59,109 nucleotides of DNA, from assembly GCA_021731025.1 (NCBI GenBank), contig JAKFYD010000061.1, forward strand, positions 1 to 59,109. The letters are read 5' to 3'. A program made the translations under genes and the position numbers. The DNA is from Pseudobdellovibrionaceae bacterium. GTDB taxonomy: Bacteria; Bdellovibrionota; Bdellovibrionia; Bdellovibrionales; Bdellovibrionaceae. Numbering within the stretch: position 1 is the first letter of the stretch; every line of letters starts with the position of its first letter. The notes below the pieces were generated by a model. It was not told where the DNA came from. It saw only the letters and a list, made by a program, of their open reading frames with translations, and did no database searches. Shown piece after piece: positions 1-9,099 of the stretch.

Positions 1-96
1 AACATGGAATATTTTAAACTCAAAATCATGCAAAAAGTTGGCTACCTCAACAGCAAATTTGCACTGAAATGGATGTATGAAACCAAAACCTTTTAA
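1..96 (+). CDS. C-terminal end of an unidentified protein (5' truncated)
   Basis: An open frame enters the window at base 1 and ends at TAA 94-96, giving the last 31 residues of a protein whose start lies outside the window. The tail is basic and aromatic (ending YETKTF) with no recognisable motif. I cannot name the family. Being open from the edge and followed by a non-coding stretch with a small hairpin is consistent with a real gene end, but 31 codons is weak evidence. Confidence 0.4.
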   Translation, partial: NMEYFKLKIMQKVGYLNSKFALKWMYETKTF

Positions 97-131
97 ACCC
101 CTATCCCCACAAAAAGAAGAAAGAGCGTCTA

Positions 132-154
132 AGCTGTCAAAAGTTTAGACAGCT
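132..154. terminator. Hairpin, possible weak terminator of the truncated gene
   Basis: AGCTGTC (132-138) pairs perfectly with GACAGCT (148-154) across a 9-nt loop. It lies 36 bp after the stop of the partial gene. No T-run follows on the plus strand, so a Rho-independent role is uncertain. Confidence 0.25.
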
Positions 155-273
155 GCTTCAGAAAAAAGGCATCGCCTTCCGTTTCGTTTCAAAACGATAC
201 AAAATCACTGCTCATCTGCAATTAAATCAAAATGAGAGGCTAAGGATTTGCTTTCTTAATCCTCGAGGTCATT

Positions 274-3200
274 GTGTCATACTTTAAACGATTTATTATT
301 TCAGCTTTGGTTTTCAATTTGGTCTATGGCCCAACTGCGTCTTTCGCTGATAACGGAGGCGGTGACAGCGGTGGTGATACGACAGATTATTCTCATGAAG
401 TAGAAACTCAAAAAATTAGCGCTCAAGAGCAAGAAGAGATTAAAAAAGGTTCGCGTGTTGATGTTGTTGTCGAAGATGGTAACTCACGGGTAAAGATCAC
501 TCCAGGAAGCGATCTTCAGGCCGTCTATGAATCAGGCCGCCCCAGCGCTATTCGTTCAAAAATGGGTTCAATCGCGCATTACTTTGCTTTGCGTACCAGC
601 GACCCTGCATTTCATCCGAATGCTCCCGCCGAAATGCAAAGAGATAAAAAAGATCCAATCACTTTTAAAGATGTTAAACATGGTGCTGTTCATTTTTTCA
701 ATGAAACTCTTTCATTTCAAATTGCTTTGATCGGGCTTAAAGTCGTTGATCTGGTTAAACATTATGGCTCAAACCCTGTGGTGCTCGAAGAGCTGTGGGA
801 TTCTGCTAAAGACCCCTTTGGTCATATCTCATTTTACGCTTTCATGGTTGCTAACGGTTACACAGCTGATTTTTTAAACGACAAATTTTTAAATAGCAGC
901 ACTTCGGGTGTAGCAATGAAAAAGTGGTTTGGAAGTGTTGTTCCGTATCTATCGATGACCGCAGGATCTATGACTTCGCATATCGTCGGCGATACTCTTC
1001 ACTTAATGAAGGCCTGCGCCAAGAACCTGGGAATGCGCGGACGTGGTGAAATTAAAGAGGGAATTCCTGAGCAGATTACAAACGATCCTTGTGAGATGGC
1101 TTGGAAAGATTGGACTATAGAAAAGAAATTCCATGTCTACGGTCCTTCGTTAATTTCTATGTTAACAGCGACTTGGGCCGCTGGGAAAACAACTTCGATT
1201 TTAGCGTCCGCAAAAAATAAACTTAAAACTGTAGCGATGAAGAACTCTGAAGAGTCAGCTGCAGCGAGAGCATTTCTAAAGTTCAGCCTGCAAGGAACTC
1301 GCTTTGGTGTTATTGCCGCTAACTCTCGATCTTTAAGATACACTTTTATGATTGCCGGAAAGACTCCCAATTTTATTCTCTTTCTTGGACTCACAGAATT
1401 GTTTGAACCTTACATCACTAAACAATTCGAGAATGTCACTCGAACACATGTTCGATTGCTTCCGGGCCTGAACACTTTCGGCTCATTGGCCGATGATTTT
1501 ATGAAAGTTGTCCTTGAAGAAAAAAAGAACGGCTGGAATAAAGCTTCCGTCAAGGCCGGCTGTGAGGGAACTTCTAATATTTTTGTGGCGGCATTGAGCG
1601 CATTTTTTACTCCGTCCTTATTGATTCCATTTATTGGCAAGAAATGCAAAACCGATGATGTCATCGATTGGTTAGTTGAGTTCTCTGAATTTATGGAAGG
1701 CTGGCGCGAGTTCAATCAATCCGAACCAATGGCTTCACATTCAGCTTGGATCCGAAAAACTGGCAATCTAAAAAATGCCGAGCGTTTAGCATTCTATTAC
1801 AACAATAAGATGCTCGAGGATTTACAGGATTATAAGACAGCAAAGAGAGTAAATTCAGAAATCGAAAAGGAAAGTCTTAATAAGAAGTCAGCCAAAAAAC
1901 TGACTGAGAAAGAAAAAATGCATCAAGACTTGGTGAATGGGGCAAAGGCTCGTCAAGCCCGCTACCAATCATCCGTGATGAGACTTTACCCCTTGTACGG
2001 AGTTAAATCGGCAAAATATTCTGAAAATCAAAAGGAACTTTATTTTAAAAATCCAGAGGCTCTTGAGGAAGACCAATTGGCTACATTAAAAGAAGTAACC
2101 TACAAATTTTTGATGAAGAGACTGGAGAAAATGCCTCAAACCAAAAACGATAAAGAATTTTTTGAAGAGCTAATCACTACAATTAAAACGAGCGACAAGT
2201 ATAAAATCGGTCTCCAACTTAAAAAAATTCACGACATGTTGTTTGAGTACAAAATAGGTCAAATGATGCTTGGTTCAGGATTATCGGAACCAACTATGAG
2301 CCTCTTAAAAGAATATTCTAAAGAGTTAGGAAATCCTACACCTTCCTTAGCTTACGGACTTGGTTACGCAAATGCTTTCATGGATGGAGCCGGTACCATC
2401 ATCGTCGATGCTAAAGCAAAACTTTCAGCTGCTAATTACCTTGAGGAAGCAAAGTTAGACGATACCTTTGGAGCTTACCGAAATGTTCGTAAGGTCGATC
2501 ATTTAACTTATCAAATGGTCTGTGGCGCTGATCTTTTTTACGGAAACAAAGATGTTGTCAGTGAACGATTTGGATTTTCTGATGAATTCATTCCTCCACG
2601 AATTGTAAAATCCAATGTTGATGCTGATATCTGTGATTTTAGCCCTCGTCTTAAATCATCTGAAGAAATGTATTTTGATAAAATTAAAGATAAGTACAGC
2701 AACAAAACTTATGAAGGTATTTTCAACTTTATCATTCCGAACCTGCGAACAGATATTCAAGAGATAGTCTCTGTCGAAAGAAAAGAAGATCAACTGAATT
2801 TTGCTGGTTGGTGGAACGATACCGTTGAACCGGTGATTCGACGTCAATTTGAAAAGTACCGCAAGCAGTATGAGGAAATCGCCGTAAAATTTGTTGAAAG
2901 CTTATACGCCAAGGATGCGACCTTAAATAAAGGAAGCATAAAATCCAGTGTTGCCTATTCAACAATGCAAGAAATCCGGATTTACAGCTTATTAATGGGA
3001 GAAATTGTAAGCGACAAAATAAGAACCGGCCATATTGATCCCAAATTCCCCTTGTTTAATTTAATGGCGGGAAAAGACCTTACTTCATGGAAACCAGTTC
3101 AAGCTAAATCTCATGAAGATGTTTTTAAATTCCAACTGTTATCCTACAATTCAGACCTATTCTTCCTGAATAATATTAACAATGTTAAAACAGCCGCTGT

Positions 3201-3606
3201 ACCACGAGTGTATGAATTCCAATATCAAGTTGAACATTTAATACGTCATTACCACAATATTCTTTCGAAGATTCAAATCGAAAAAGCCTACGGTAAAGAC
3301 CAAACTGTCATTAAGTATTCAGACAGCGAGATGGAAGCTTTCAATAAACAGAAACAATATATCGAAGAAGTTTTCAAGTCTCTCGTGGAGCAATTTTCTG
3401 CTAAAGCGCAATCGGTCGACGATCAACGCGTGGTCGAGATCCTCAAGTTTTGCACAGGAAAAATCATGGCTTTAGCAGGGCAAATCGATGGTTTCGTCGC
3501 CTTGATAAAAGCTGTTGATTACAATCGCAATGGTGGGCCAACAAAAGTGAAATGCAGAGATGTACAACTAGGGAGAAAAAGTTTGCAAGTGGGCCAATGC
3601 GATTAA
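274..3606 (+). CDS. Very large secreted protein of unknown function (1110 aa)
   Basis: The GTG start at 274 is preceded by a GAGG ribosome-binding site. The first ~26 residues form a Sec signal peptide (basic start, hydrophobic core, cleavage near ASFA-DN). The mature protein begins with a Gly/Asp-rich stretch. It then has long, mostly helical, Lys/Glu-rich sequence with several hydrophobic segments, the clearest at about residues 435-455. No catalytic motif or known fold could be recognised. Location is probably periplasm, outer membrane or outside the cell. Its stop codon is followed in frame by 38 further protein-like codons (3607-3723), so the original gene may have been longer. The small secreted gene at 3766 follows on the same strand and may be co-transcribed. 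The coding call is very safe; the function is unknown. Confidence 0.9.
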   Translation: MSYFKRFIISALVFNLVYGPTASFADNGGGDSGGDTTDYSHEVETQKISAQEQEEIKKGSRVDVVVEDGNSRVKITPGSDLQAVYESGRPSAIRSKMGSIAHYFALRTSDPAFHPNAPAEMQRDKKDPITFKDVKHGAVHFFNETLSFQIALIGLKVVDLVKHYGSNPVVLEELWDSAKDPFGHISFYAFMVANGYTADFLNDKFLNSSTSGVAMKKWFGSVVPYLSMTAGSMTSHIVGDTLHLMKACAKNLGMRGRGEIKEGIPEQITNDPCEMAWKDWTIEKKFHVYGPSLISMLTATWAAGKTTSILASAKNKLKTVAMKNSEESAAARAFLKFSLQGTRFGVIAANSRSLRYTFMIAGKTPNFILFLGLTELFEPYITKQFENVTRTHVRLLPGLNTFGSLADDFMKVVLEEKKNGWNKASVKAGCEGTSNIFVAALSAFFTPSLLIPFIGKKCKTDDVIDWLVEFSEFMEGWREFNQSEPMASHSAWIRKTGNLKNAERLAFYYNNKMLEDLQDYKTAKRVNSEIEKESLNKKSAKKLTEKEKMHQDLVNGAKARQARYQSSVMRLYPLYGVKSAKYSENQKELYFKNPEALEEDQLATLKEVTYKFLMKRLEKMPQTKNDKEFFEELITTIKTSDKYKIGLQLKKIHDMLFEYKIGQMMLGSGLSEPTMSLLKEYSKELGNPTPSLAYGLGYANAFMDGAGTIIVDAKAKLSAANYLEEAKLDDTFGAYRNVRKVDHLTYQMVCGADLFYGNKDVVSERFGFSDEFIPPRIVKSNVDADICDFSPRLKSSEEMYFDKIKDKYSNKTYEGIFNFIIPNLRTDIQEIVSVERKEDQLNFAGWWNDTVEPVIRRQFEKYRKQYEEIAVKFVESLYAKDATLNKGSIKSSVAYSTMQEIRIYSLLMGEIVSDKIRTGHIDPKFPLFNLMAGKDLTSWKPVQAKSHEDVFKFQLLSYNSDLFFLNNINNVKTAAVPRVYEFQYQVEHLIRHYHNILSKIQIEKAYGKDQTVIKYSDSEMEAFNKQKQYIEEVFKSLVEQFSAKAQSVDDQRVVEILKFCTGKIMALAGQIDGFVALIKAVDYNRNGGPTKVKCRDVQLGRKSLQVGQCD

Positions 3607-3723
3607 GGGCTGACTAAAGATTGGTCAGCGGCTGTCGTAGATTGTTATTACAGCGGATTGAGTGAACAGGCTGCGATTAAATTAGGAACAGTTAGTTTAA
3701 AAATGGCACAAAAACTGAATTAA
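3607..3723 (+). other. In-frame open extension after the stop of the 1110-aa gene
   Basis: After TAA at 3604-3606 the same frame stays open for 38 codons to a second TAA (3721-3723). The translation looks protein-like (for example WSAAVVDCYYSGLSEQAA) and is not low-complexity. It could be the old C-terminus cut off by a recent stop mutation, a readthrough extension, or chance. A GCTGAC/GTCAGC hairpin (3609-3614 with 3624-3629) lies just after the first stop. Confidence 0.35.
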
Positions 3724-3765
3724 AAAGAAACGTGTAGATAAAAAAGAATTTTAAGGAGAAATGAT

Positions 3766-4383
3766 ATGTTAAAAAATTTAGTAACAGTATTAGCAGTGAT
3801 CGGATTTGTTTCAACTACGATGGCCCAAGGGAGACCTGTACGCCCAGTAGACACGAAAGCAAAAGAACGCATCGAGAACCTGACTCCCGAACAGCGACGA
3901 GCTCAGCAAGCTCGTGATAATCAAACCGGAGCTCGAGTTGCTGAACAAGCTCGAGAAGCTTCAAAGGCAGGTTTAAAATTAGAAGAGATCAACAGTGTTT
4001 TAGCTAAGATTGAAAACGCTGGTGTTCGTGAAAAGGTTGAAGAAGCAATCAAAAAACACAGTGATAAAGTCACTAATGATGAGACTTTCTTAGCTGATGT
4101 TGTTCTTAACTTAATGAAAGAAGTGAATTCAAACCCAAGCATTAAAGAACAACAACAAATTGTAAAATTCATTGAAGAATCGTTCACATTGATGTCAATC
4201 AGCGGAAAAAGCGGAAAATCTGCCCGTCAAGCCATGGCAACTTTGGCTCGTGAATTAGGTCGCGGAACACAGTTAGACAGTGCTGTACGAACTGCAATGA
4301 AAGAAGCTTTCCCTGAGTTGTCTGAAGCTGAATTGAACGCTAAAATCGAAGAATTCAAAAAGGCTTGCTTAGGTAAAGTTTAA
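3766..4383 (+). CDS. Small secreted helical protein, unknown function (205 aa)
   Basis: ATG 3766 has a strong AAGGAG site 8 bases upstream. A signal peptide of about 20 residues ends near TTMAQG. The mature part is rich in Lys, Glu, Ala and Arg and strongly helical, likely a coiled coil. It has a single Cys near the C-terminus (KKACLGKV). No family is recognised. It follows the 1110-aa secreted protein on the same strand with a 42-bp gap after that gene's second stop, so the two may form one exported unit. A bidirectional-looking terminator follows. Confidence 0.8.
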   Translation: MLKNLVTVLAVIGFVSTTMAQGRPVRPVDTKAKERIENLTPEQRRAQQARDNQTGARVAEQAREASKAGLKLEEINSVLAKIENAGVREKVEEAIKKHSDKVTNDETFLADVVLNLMKEVNSNPSIKEQQQIVKFIEESFTLMSISGKSGKSARQAMATLARELGRGTQLDSAVRTAMKEAFPELSEAELNAKIEEFKKACLGKV

Positions 4384-4410
4384 TCCAAGCTTTACAGTCC
4401 AAAAAACAAA

Positions 4411-4440
4411 AAACCCGCTTCAAAAGAGCGGGTTTTCTTT
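4411..4440. terminator. Rho-independent terminator between convergent genes
   Basis: AAACCCGCT (4411-4419) pairs with AGCGGGTTT (4427-4435) around a 7-nt loop, flanked by A-runs on the left and T-runs on the right. The symmetry lets it serve both the secreted-protein gene (plus) and the cyclophilin operon (minus), which converge here. Confidence 0.85.
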
Positions 4441-4463
4441 TTCTAGCAGTCTTATTTAGACAA

Positions 4464-4967
4464 CTACTTCTCGATCTTCACCGAATTCACAACGACAGGC
4501 TCAACGGGGCGATCCATAGGACCTGTGTTTACCTGAGAGATTTTTTCAACCACATCATAACCTTCAGTCACTTCACCAAAAATAGTGTGTTTATTGTCTA
4601 ACCAAGGGCATTTCACAACAGTAATAAAAAACTGACTTCCGTTAGTGCCTGGGCCGGCATTGGCCATCGATAAAAAACCAGGTTTGTTGTGAGTCAACTC
4701 GGGATGAAATTCATCTTCGAAGCGATAACCAGGTCCACCAGTTCCATTTCCAAGTGGATCTCCGCCTTGGATCATAAAATTGGGAATCACACGGTGAAAA
4801 ACTAATCCGTCATAAAAGGGGCGTTTTACTTTTTGTCCCGTTTTAGGGTCAACCCATTCTTTGGTGCCTTCAACTAAACCCACAAAATTTTCGACGGTCT
4901 TAGGTGCTTTATCAGCAAAAAGTTTAATTTTGAATTTCCCTTTAGTGGTCTCAAATGTAGCGATCAT
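4464..4967 (-). CDS. Cyclophilin-type peptidyl-prolyl isomerase, cytoplasmic (167 aa)
   Basis: Peptidyl-prolyl cis-trans isomerases of the cyclophilin family speed proline isomerisation during protein folding. The family signature is clear: [14 protein letters not shown] with the catalytic Arg, then NGSQFFIT and a HTIFGEV segment that closes the barrel. There is no signal peptide, so it should act in the cytoplasm. The ~165-aa length is normal for bacterial PpiB. It starts 2 bases after the exported cyclophilin upstream, so the two are a tandem operon and probably arose by duplication. Confidence 0.93.
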   Translation of the reverse strand: MIATFETTKGKFKIKLFADKAPKTVENFVGLVEGTKEWVDPKTGQKVKRPFYDGLVFHRVIPNFMIQGGDPLGNGTGGPGYRFEDEFHPELTHNKPGFLSMANAGPGTNGSQFFITVVKCPWLDNKHTIFGEVTEGYDVVEKISQVNTGPMDRPVEPVVVNSVKIEK

Positions 4968-4969
4968 AA

Positions 4970-5617
4970 TTACTTTCTTCGGATGGATTTAATAACAACC
5001 GGTTGAACAGGGACGTCAGCAAATCCCGCGCGAGTCGTCGTCGCTACGGCTTTAATTTTATCGACCACGTCCATGCCTTGAGTGACCTCGCCAAAAACTG
5101 CATATCCATATTTTTCGTTGGATTGATAGTCCAGGCTGTTATCACCCTTGTTATTATCTTCAACATTAATAAAAAACTGCGAAGAGGCCGAATCAATTAC
5201 ATTTGTTCGTGCCATAGCGATAGTCCCGCGTTTATTCGACAAACCATTTTTCGCTTCATTCTTAATTGGTGAACGAGCGGTTTTTTCTTTCATATCGGGA
5301 GTCATGCCTCCGCCTTGAATCATGAAAGTGGGAATGACCCGGTGAAAAACAAGCCCATCATAAAACTTGTCATCGACATATTTCAAAAAGTTTTCGGTGC
5401 TGATGGGAGCTTTCTCTGCGTTCAGCTTAACTTCAATTTTACCCATCTTTTCGACGTCGATGACAACAGTGCTGCTCTTTGCTGTTTTTTTATCGGCCTT
5501 TGCAGCCTTAGTGTCAGCTGCGTCTGCGCTGAAACTGAAAGCCACCAGCACGAAAGCCATTAAATAAATCCACAAGATATGTTGAATATGAGTGTTATTA
5601 CGACCCAGTTGTTTCAT
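4970..5617 (-). CDS. Cyclophilin-type peptidyl-prolyl isomerase, exported (215 aa)
   Basis: This is a second cyclophilin with [21 protein letters not shown] and YAVFGEV motifs. It begins with a hydrophobic signal sequence ending near SFSADAAD, so it should be periplasmic, where it may assist folding of envelope proteins. A GAGGAG ribosome-binding site 6 bases before ATG 5617 supports this start despite the unusual polar N-terminal residues. A Lys/Ala-rich linker (about residues 33-48) joins the signal to the isomerase domain. It lies downstream of tolB on the same strand and directly upstream of the cytoplasmic paralogue. Confidence 0.92.
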   Translation of the reverse strand: MKQLGRNNTHIQHILWIYLMAFVLVAFSFSADAADTKAAKADKKTAKSSTVVIDVEKMGKIEVKLNAEKAPISTENFLKYVDDKFYDGLVFHRVIPTFMIQGGGMTPDMKEKTARSPIKNEAKNGLSNKRGTIAMARTNVIDSASSQFFINVEDNNKGDNSLDYQSNEKYGYAVFGEVTQGMDVVDKIKAVATTTRAGFADVPVQPVVIKSIRRK

Positions 5618-5692
5618 TCGGAACTCCTCTAAAATAACTTAGTTATAGCCTTCTGTGATAGGGGTCAAGACGCAGTCATAGGGGATTGCGCT

Positions 5693-7069
5693 TCATTCCA
5701 AATTGGCTGACCACTTGGGCTTAAAGTAGTTATGAGAGTCATTTGTCACCCGGCGTTCCTCGGAACCATCGGCCGTAGAGATGTAAATCTGATTTTTCCC
5801 TGTGCGATTGCTCGTATAAACTACAAAACGTCCATCGGGAGAAAATGAAGGGTCTTCGTTGCTAGCGGCGCGACCATTTGACTTTTTCGCCGAGGTCAAA
5901 CGGATCATCTCGCTGCCATCGGTGTTCATCACGAAGATGTCAAAATTTCCATCACTTTGTCCTGCAAAAGCTAATTTTTTTCCATCAGGAGACCAGCTGG
6001 GTGAAGAATTAAAAACTCCAGCAAAGGTTATACGACGAACATTTCCACCATCAATGTCCATAATGTAAATCATAGGACGACCGCTGCGATCTGAAGAAAA
6101 GGCAATTTGTTTTCCATCAGGACTGACGGCAGGCTCGACATTCATGGCTGAATTAGGACCAGTCGTGATTCTTTTAACAAGGTCGCCATCGACAGAAATT
6201 TTATAAATATCGGGTGAAGTGCCTTGGGAAATCGTTAAGAAAATAAATCGTCCATCCGGAGTGAACGACGCTCCCGAATTTATACCCTGACGGTAAGAAA
6301 GCAATCGACGTTTTCCTGCGGGAATGTCGTACAAAAACATATCGGCATTGCGCATCTTGGTTCGCGCTCTTTGAACGTAGGATGTGTAAGCTACTTGTCG
6401 ACCATCAGCTGACCAAGAGGGTGATAAGGAAATTGTTTTATGATCACTGATTCTTTCGAGATGAGCTCCATCCCAATCCATCAAATAAATTTCTTTGTGA
6501 CGACTGCCCGCGCGGTCGCTGGCGACAACTAAACGTGATAAAAACATTCCTGTTCTGTCCGTCAAATTTTTAAGAACGTCATTGGCAAAGGTATGGGCAA
6601 TTCTTCGAACTCCCGAAGTTGTCCCTTTGTATTTTTTCCCGAAAACGAGAGCTGCTTTAGGAACGTGATAAAGATAAACTTCGAATTCAAGATCTTTCCC
6701 CGAGGTGGTGTAAGCGCCACGAATTAAAAAATCAGCGCCAATGCTCGCCCAACTTTGGAATTTAAATCCATTGGGATCACTCGGTCGAAGTCCCACTTTG
6801 CTGGTGTCTTCCAGAAATGCATTTTGTGAGATAAACTGAAAATAATTCGAAACACTTAAATCATTGCTAACAACATTAAAGAGTTCTGCGCCCACTGTTG
6901 TATTTGCTGCTCCTGAACTTGTGGTTTGAAACGGGGGAAGAGCCAAAAGACTTTTTTTTGTTTTTGCTTCACCGATTTTAATATAAATCTGGGAATCTTC
7001 AGCAAAAGTTTTAAGTGAGCCTAGCAAAAGTGCACTTAAAACGAGTTGAGTAAATAATCTTTTTTTCAT
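5693..7069 (-). CDS. tolB: TolB, periplasmic beta-propeller of the Tol-Pal system
   Basis: TolB is the periplasmic beta-propeller that links the inner-membrane Tol motor to Pal and helps constrict the outer membrane at division. The protein (458 aa) has a signal peptide (cleaved near TFAED), an N-terminal TolB domain (about residues 28-180), and at least five PD40 propeller repeats. These have the form [43 protein letters not shown] and [23 protein letters not shown] site precedes ATG 7069. It is the fourth gene of a tolQ-tolR-tolA-tolB cluster. No pal gene is seen in this window. Confidence 0.93.
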   Translation of the reverse strand: MKKRLFTQLVLSALLLGSLKTFAEDSQIYIKIGEAKTKKSLLALPPFQTTSSGAANTTVGAELFNVVSNDLSVSNYFQFISQNAFLEDTSKVGLRPSDPNGFKFQSWASIGADFLIRGAYTTSGKDLEFEVYLYHVPKAALVFGKKYKGTTSGVRRIAHTFANDVLKNLTDRTGMFLSRLVVASDRAGSRHKEIYLMDWDGAHLERISDHKTISLSPSWSADGRQVAYTSYVQRARTKMRNADMFLYDIPAGKRRLLSYRQGINSGASFTPDGRFIFLTISQGTSPDIYKISVDGDLVKRITTGPNSAMNVEPAVSPDGKQIAFSSDRSGRPMIYIMDIDGGNVRRITFAGVFNSSPSWSPDGKKLAFAGQSDGNFDIFVMNTDGSEMIRLTSAKKSNGRAASNEDPSFSPDGRFVVYTSNRTGKNQIYISTADGSEERRVTNDSHNYFKPKWSANLE

Positions 7070-7092
7070 CGAAGCCTCCGTCCGTGAGAATC

Positions 7093-7899
7093 TTATTCAG
7101 GGAATCCAATAAGCATACCGCGTGTGCCGATAATGGCAATTAACTTTTCGGGGGGAGCGGGATAAGGAGCTGATTTATCAATCGTCTCTAAAACCGCATC
7201 GTCATAGTTGGGATTGCCACTGCTTTTAACAATTTGGCGAAAAGTAATTTGTCCTTTTTCGTCAATTTTTAATAGGATCTGTGCTTTGTAATCTTTTTTT
7301 GCCAGCCATTCGGGAATGGCCCAATTTTGTTTTATTTGACGATCAATTTGTGCAACGTAATTTTCGTGTTGCAGTTTATTTAATCCCGTCAGTTCGGTGC
7401 CCGCAGATAAAATATTTCCTTTGACCTGAGTCGAAGCTTTCTCGGCCGCTTTGGATTCGCTTTCCTTTTTAGACTCAAGATCCTTTTTAATTTTTTCAAT
7501 AGCGCTCATCGACTTTAATTTATTCAAAGCCTGCTGTTGTTTTTTCTTTACCGCATCCAGATTAACCGTTTCAGGATCTACTTTTTTTTGTTCAGGCAAT
7601 TTAGGAGTCTCTTTGGCAACCTCTGCTGGGGGCGGTGGCGGAGGAGCTTCTGCTTCTTTTAGTTTTTCGGGTGGTGCTTCAGCAGGAGCTAATTTTTTAG
7701 GATCAAGTTTGTCCGGAAGACCAACGATGTCGACACGAATGGCCGATTCGTAATCAATAGTTTCACTCGAGATGAAATAAGTTTTCACCAATAAAAATAA
7801 AACGACTGCTAAATGTATTCCTAAAGACCATTTAACTCCTGTTCCGAGCTCGAGCTCGTTCCATTCATTAGTTGTCTTTGGGTATGGTGATGAGCCCAA
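7093..7899 (-). CDS. tolA: TolA/TonB-family energy-transducing protein
   Basis: A single membrane anchor ([14 protein letters not shown]) is followed by a Pro-rich stretch (PPPPPP) and a long Lys/Glu/Ala helix. The C-terminal domain is of the TonB/TolA type ([10 protein letters not shown]... [25 protein letters not shown]), which carries motor force across the periplasm to TolB/Pal. The start is uncertain. The frame extends to 8007 but that overlaps tolR by 140 bases. TTG at 7899, preceded by GGGGA, leaves a short cytoplasmic N-terminus and overlaps tolR by 32 bases. There is no usable in-frame start after the tolR stop and before the membrane segment. The name rests on position between tolR and tolB; a TonB-like label would also fit the domain. 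Confidence 0.82.
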   Translation of the reverse strand: MGSSPYPKTTNEWNELELGTGVKWSLGIHLAVVLFLLVKTYFISSETIDYESAIRVDIVGLPDKLDPKKLAPAEAPPEKLKEAEAPPPPPPAEVAKETPKLPEQKKVDPETVNLDAVKKKQQQALNKLKSMSAIEKIKKDLESKKESESKAAEKASTQVKGNILSAGTELTGLNKLQHENYVAQIDRQIKQNWAIPEWLAKKDYKAQILLKIDEKGQITFRQIVKSSGNPNYDDAVLETIDKSAPYPAPPEKLIAIIGTRGMLIGFPE

Positions 7900-8284
7900 T
7901 ATTAAAAATCCCCGCTGCTCTGACCTCGGCCATAACTTCGGCCACAATTCCGTAGTCAACTTTACGATCAGCTTGAATATAGATTTGTTTATTCTTACGA
8001 GTTTCAAAAATTGCTTTTAATTTTTCTTTGATCGAGGAAACTTCCATCGGAGTTTTAGCAGCCATGATTTTTCCATTGGCTTCAATGACAAGAACGAAAG
8101 GCTCGTCATTCAGATCAACCCCTGATGGCGAGGTCTTTGGCAAATCAACTTCGATTCCTTGCTGCATTAAAGGTGCGGTCACCATAAACATGATCAACAA
8201 AACCAACATCACATCCACAAGAGGAGTGACGTTAATTTCACTCAAAGCGACTCTGGATTTTGCTGATCCGCCATTCATTCCCAT
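7868..8284 (-). CDS. tolR: TolR/ExbD proton-channel subunit
   Basis: 138 aa with the ExbD/TolR layout: a short cytoplasmic tail, then one membrane helix beginning NVTPLVDVMLVLLIMFMVTAP, in which the Asp of LVDVMLV is the conserved proton-carrying residue. The periplasmic domain ends QADRKVDYGIVAEVMAEVRAAGI. With TolQ it forms the proton-driven motor. It starts 6 bases after the tolQ stop and overlaps the tolA reading frame, showing tight operon packing. Confidence 0.93.
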   Translation of the reverse strand: MGMNGGSAKSRVALSEINVTPLVDVMLVLLIMFMVTAPLMQQGIEVDLPKTSPSGVDLNDEPFVLVIEANGKIMAAKTPMEVSSIKEKLKAIFETRKNKQIYIQADRKVDYGIVAEVMAEVRAAGIFNIGLITIPKDN

Positions 8285-8290
8285 TTAAAA

Positions 8291-9034
8291 TTAACCTTGG
8301 AAAAAGTTTCGTTTAACGATGTTCAAAAAATCAGAACTGAAATTGTTCAATTCAATTTCCTGTTTTCTGAGTTGCGAAATAAAATTGTTATACAGAACGA
8401 CGGCAGGAATGGCCGCAGCAAGACCAATCGCTGTTGCAAATAGAGCTTCCGAAATTCCAGGAGCCACGACAGCTAAACTTGCACTTCCCATGGTGCCAAT
8501 TTTATGAAAGGAACCCATGATTCCCCAAACCGTTCCGAACAAACCAATAAAAGGACCGGTGCTTCCCGTTGTTGCTAGGATAGTGAGCTTCGATTCCATT
8601 TTTGAAATTTCGTTCTCGCTGGATTTTCGCAAGACACGCTCAAGATTGTCGATACCCTGAAGTTGAGGTTTGGAATCTTTATCTGCAGATCTTTGTGCAA
8701 GCGGAGACTCAGCAAGCTTTTTCATTTCCAAATAAGCCGCTTTAAAAACACGAGCCACAGGACTGTCTTTATATTGCTCGAAATCTTCGTAAAGCGAATC
8801 TAAACTGCTGACTTTCCAAAATTTCGCTAGAAAAACTTCATTTTTCGATTTCATTCTTTGGAATTGTTTAAACTTTGCAATTCCAATTCCCCAACAAACT
8901 ACCGACAGCACAATCAAAATCAAGAAAGTCACCTGAACGATGGGACTAGCTTGTGAAAGCGCGGCGAGAGGACTGGTGTTGATAGAGACTTGGGGAGCAG
9001 CTTCGGCTTGGTTCATAAAGATAAATAAATTCAT
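8291..9034 (-). CDS. tolQ: TolQ/ExbB proton-channel subunit
   Basis: 247 aa with three membrane segments (about residues 32-54, 150-170 and 195-215). The MotA/TolQ/ExbB signature is around LATTGSTGPFIGLFGTVWGIMGSF and VVAPGISEALFATAIGLAAAIPAVVLYN. It is the stator of the Tol motor, the first gene of the tol cluster on this strand. An alternative start is Met7 (9016); neither start has a clear purine-rich ribosome-binding site. Confidence 0.93.
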   Translation of the reverse strand: MNLFIFMNQAEAAPQVSINTSPLAALSQASPIVQVTFLILIVLSVVCWGIGIAKFKQFQRMKSKNEVFLAKFWKVSSLDSLYEDFEQYKDSPVARVFKAAYLEMKKLAESPLAQRSADKDSKPQLQGIDNLERVLRKSSENEISKMESKLTILATTGSTGPFIGLFGTVWGIMGSFHKIGTMGSASLAVVAPGISEALFATAIGLAAAIPAVVLYNNFISQLRKQEIELNNFSSDFLNIVKRNFFQG

Positions 9035-9099
9035 AGAGAAATAGGGTAGGTTGAAGTGAACAGAAATTCAACCCTACATCCCGAGAAGCTCGACCTTAT

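Noticed and set aside
7451-7753. Plus-strand 100-aa Ser/Gly/Ala-rich frame
   Set aside because: It is the antisense of the Lys/Pro-rich part of tolA; composition mirrors the real gene.
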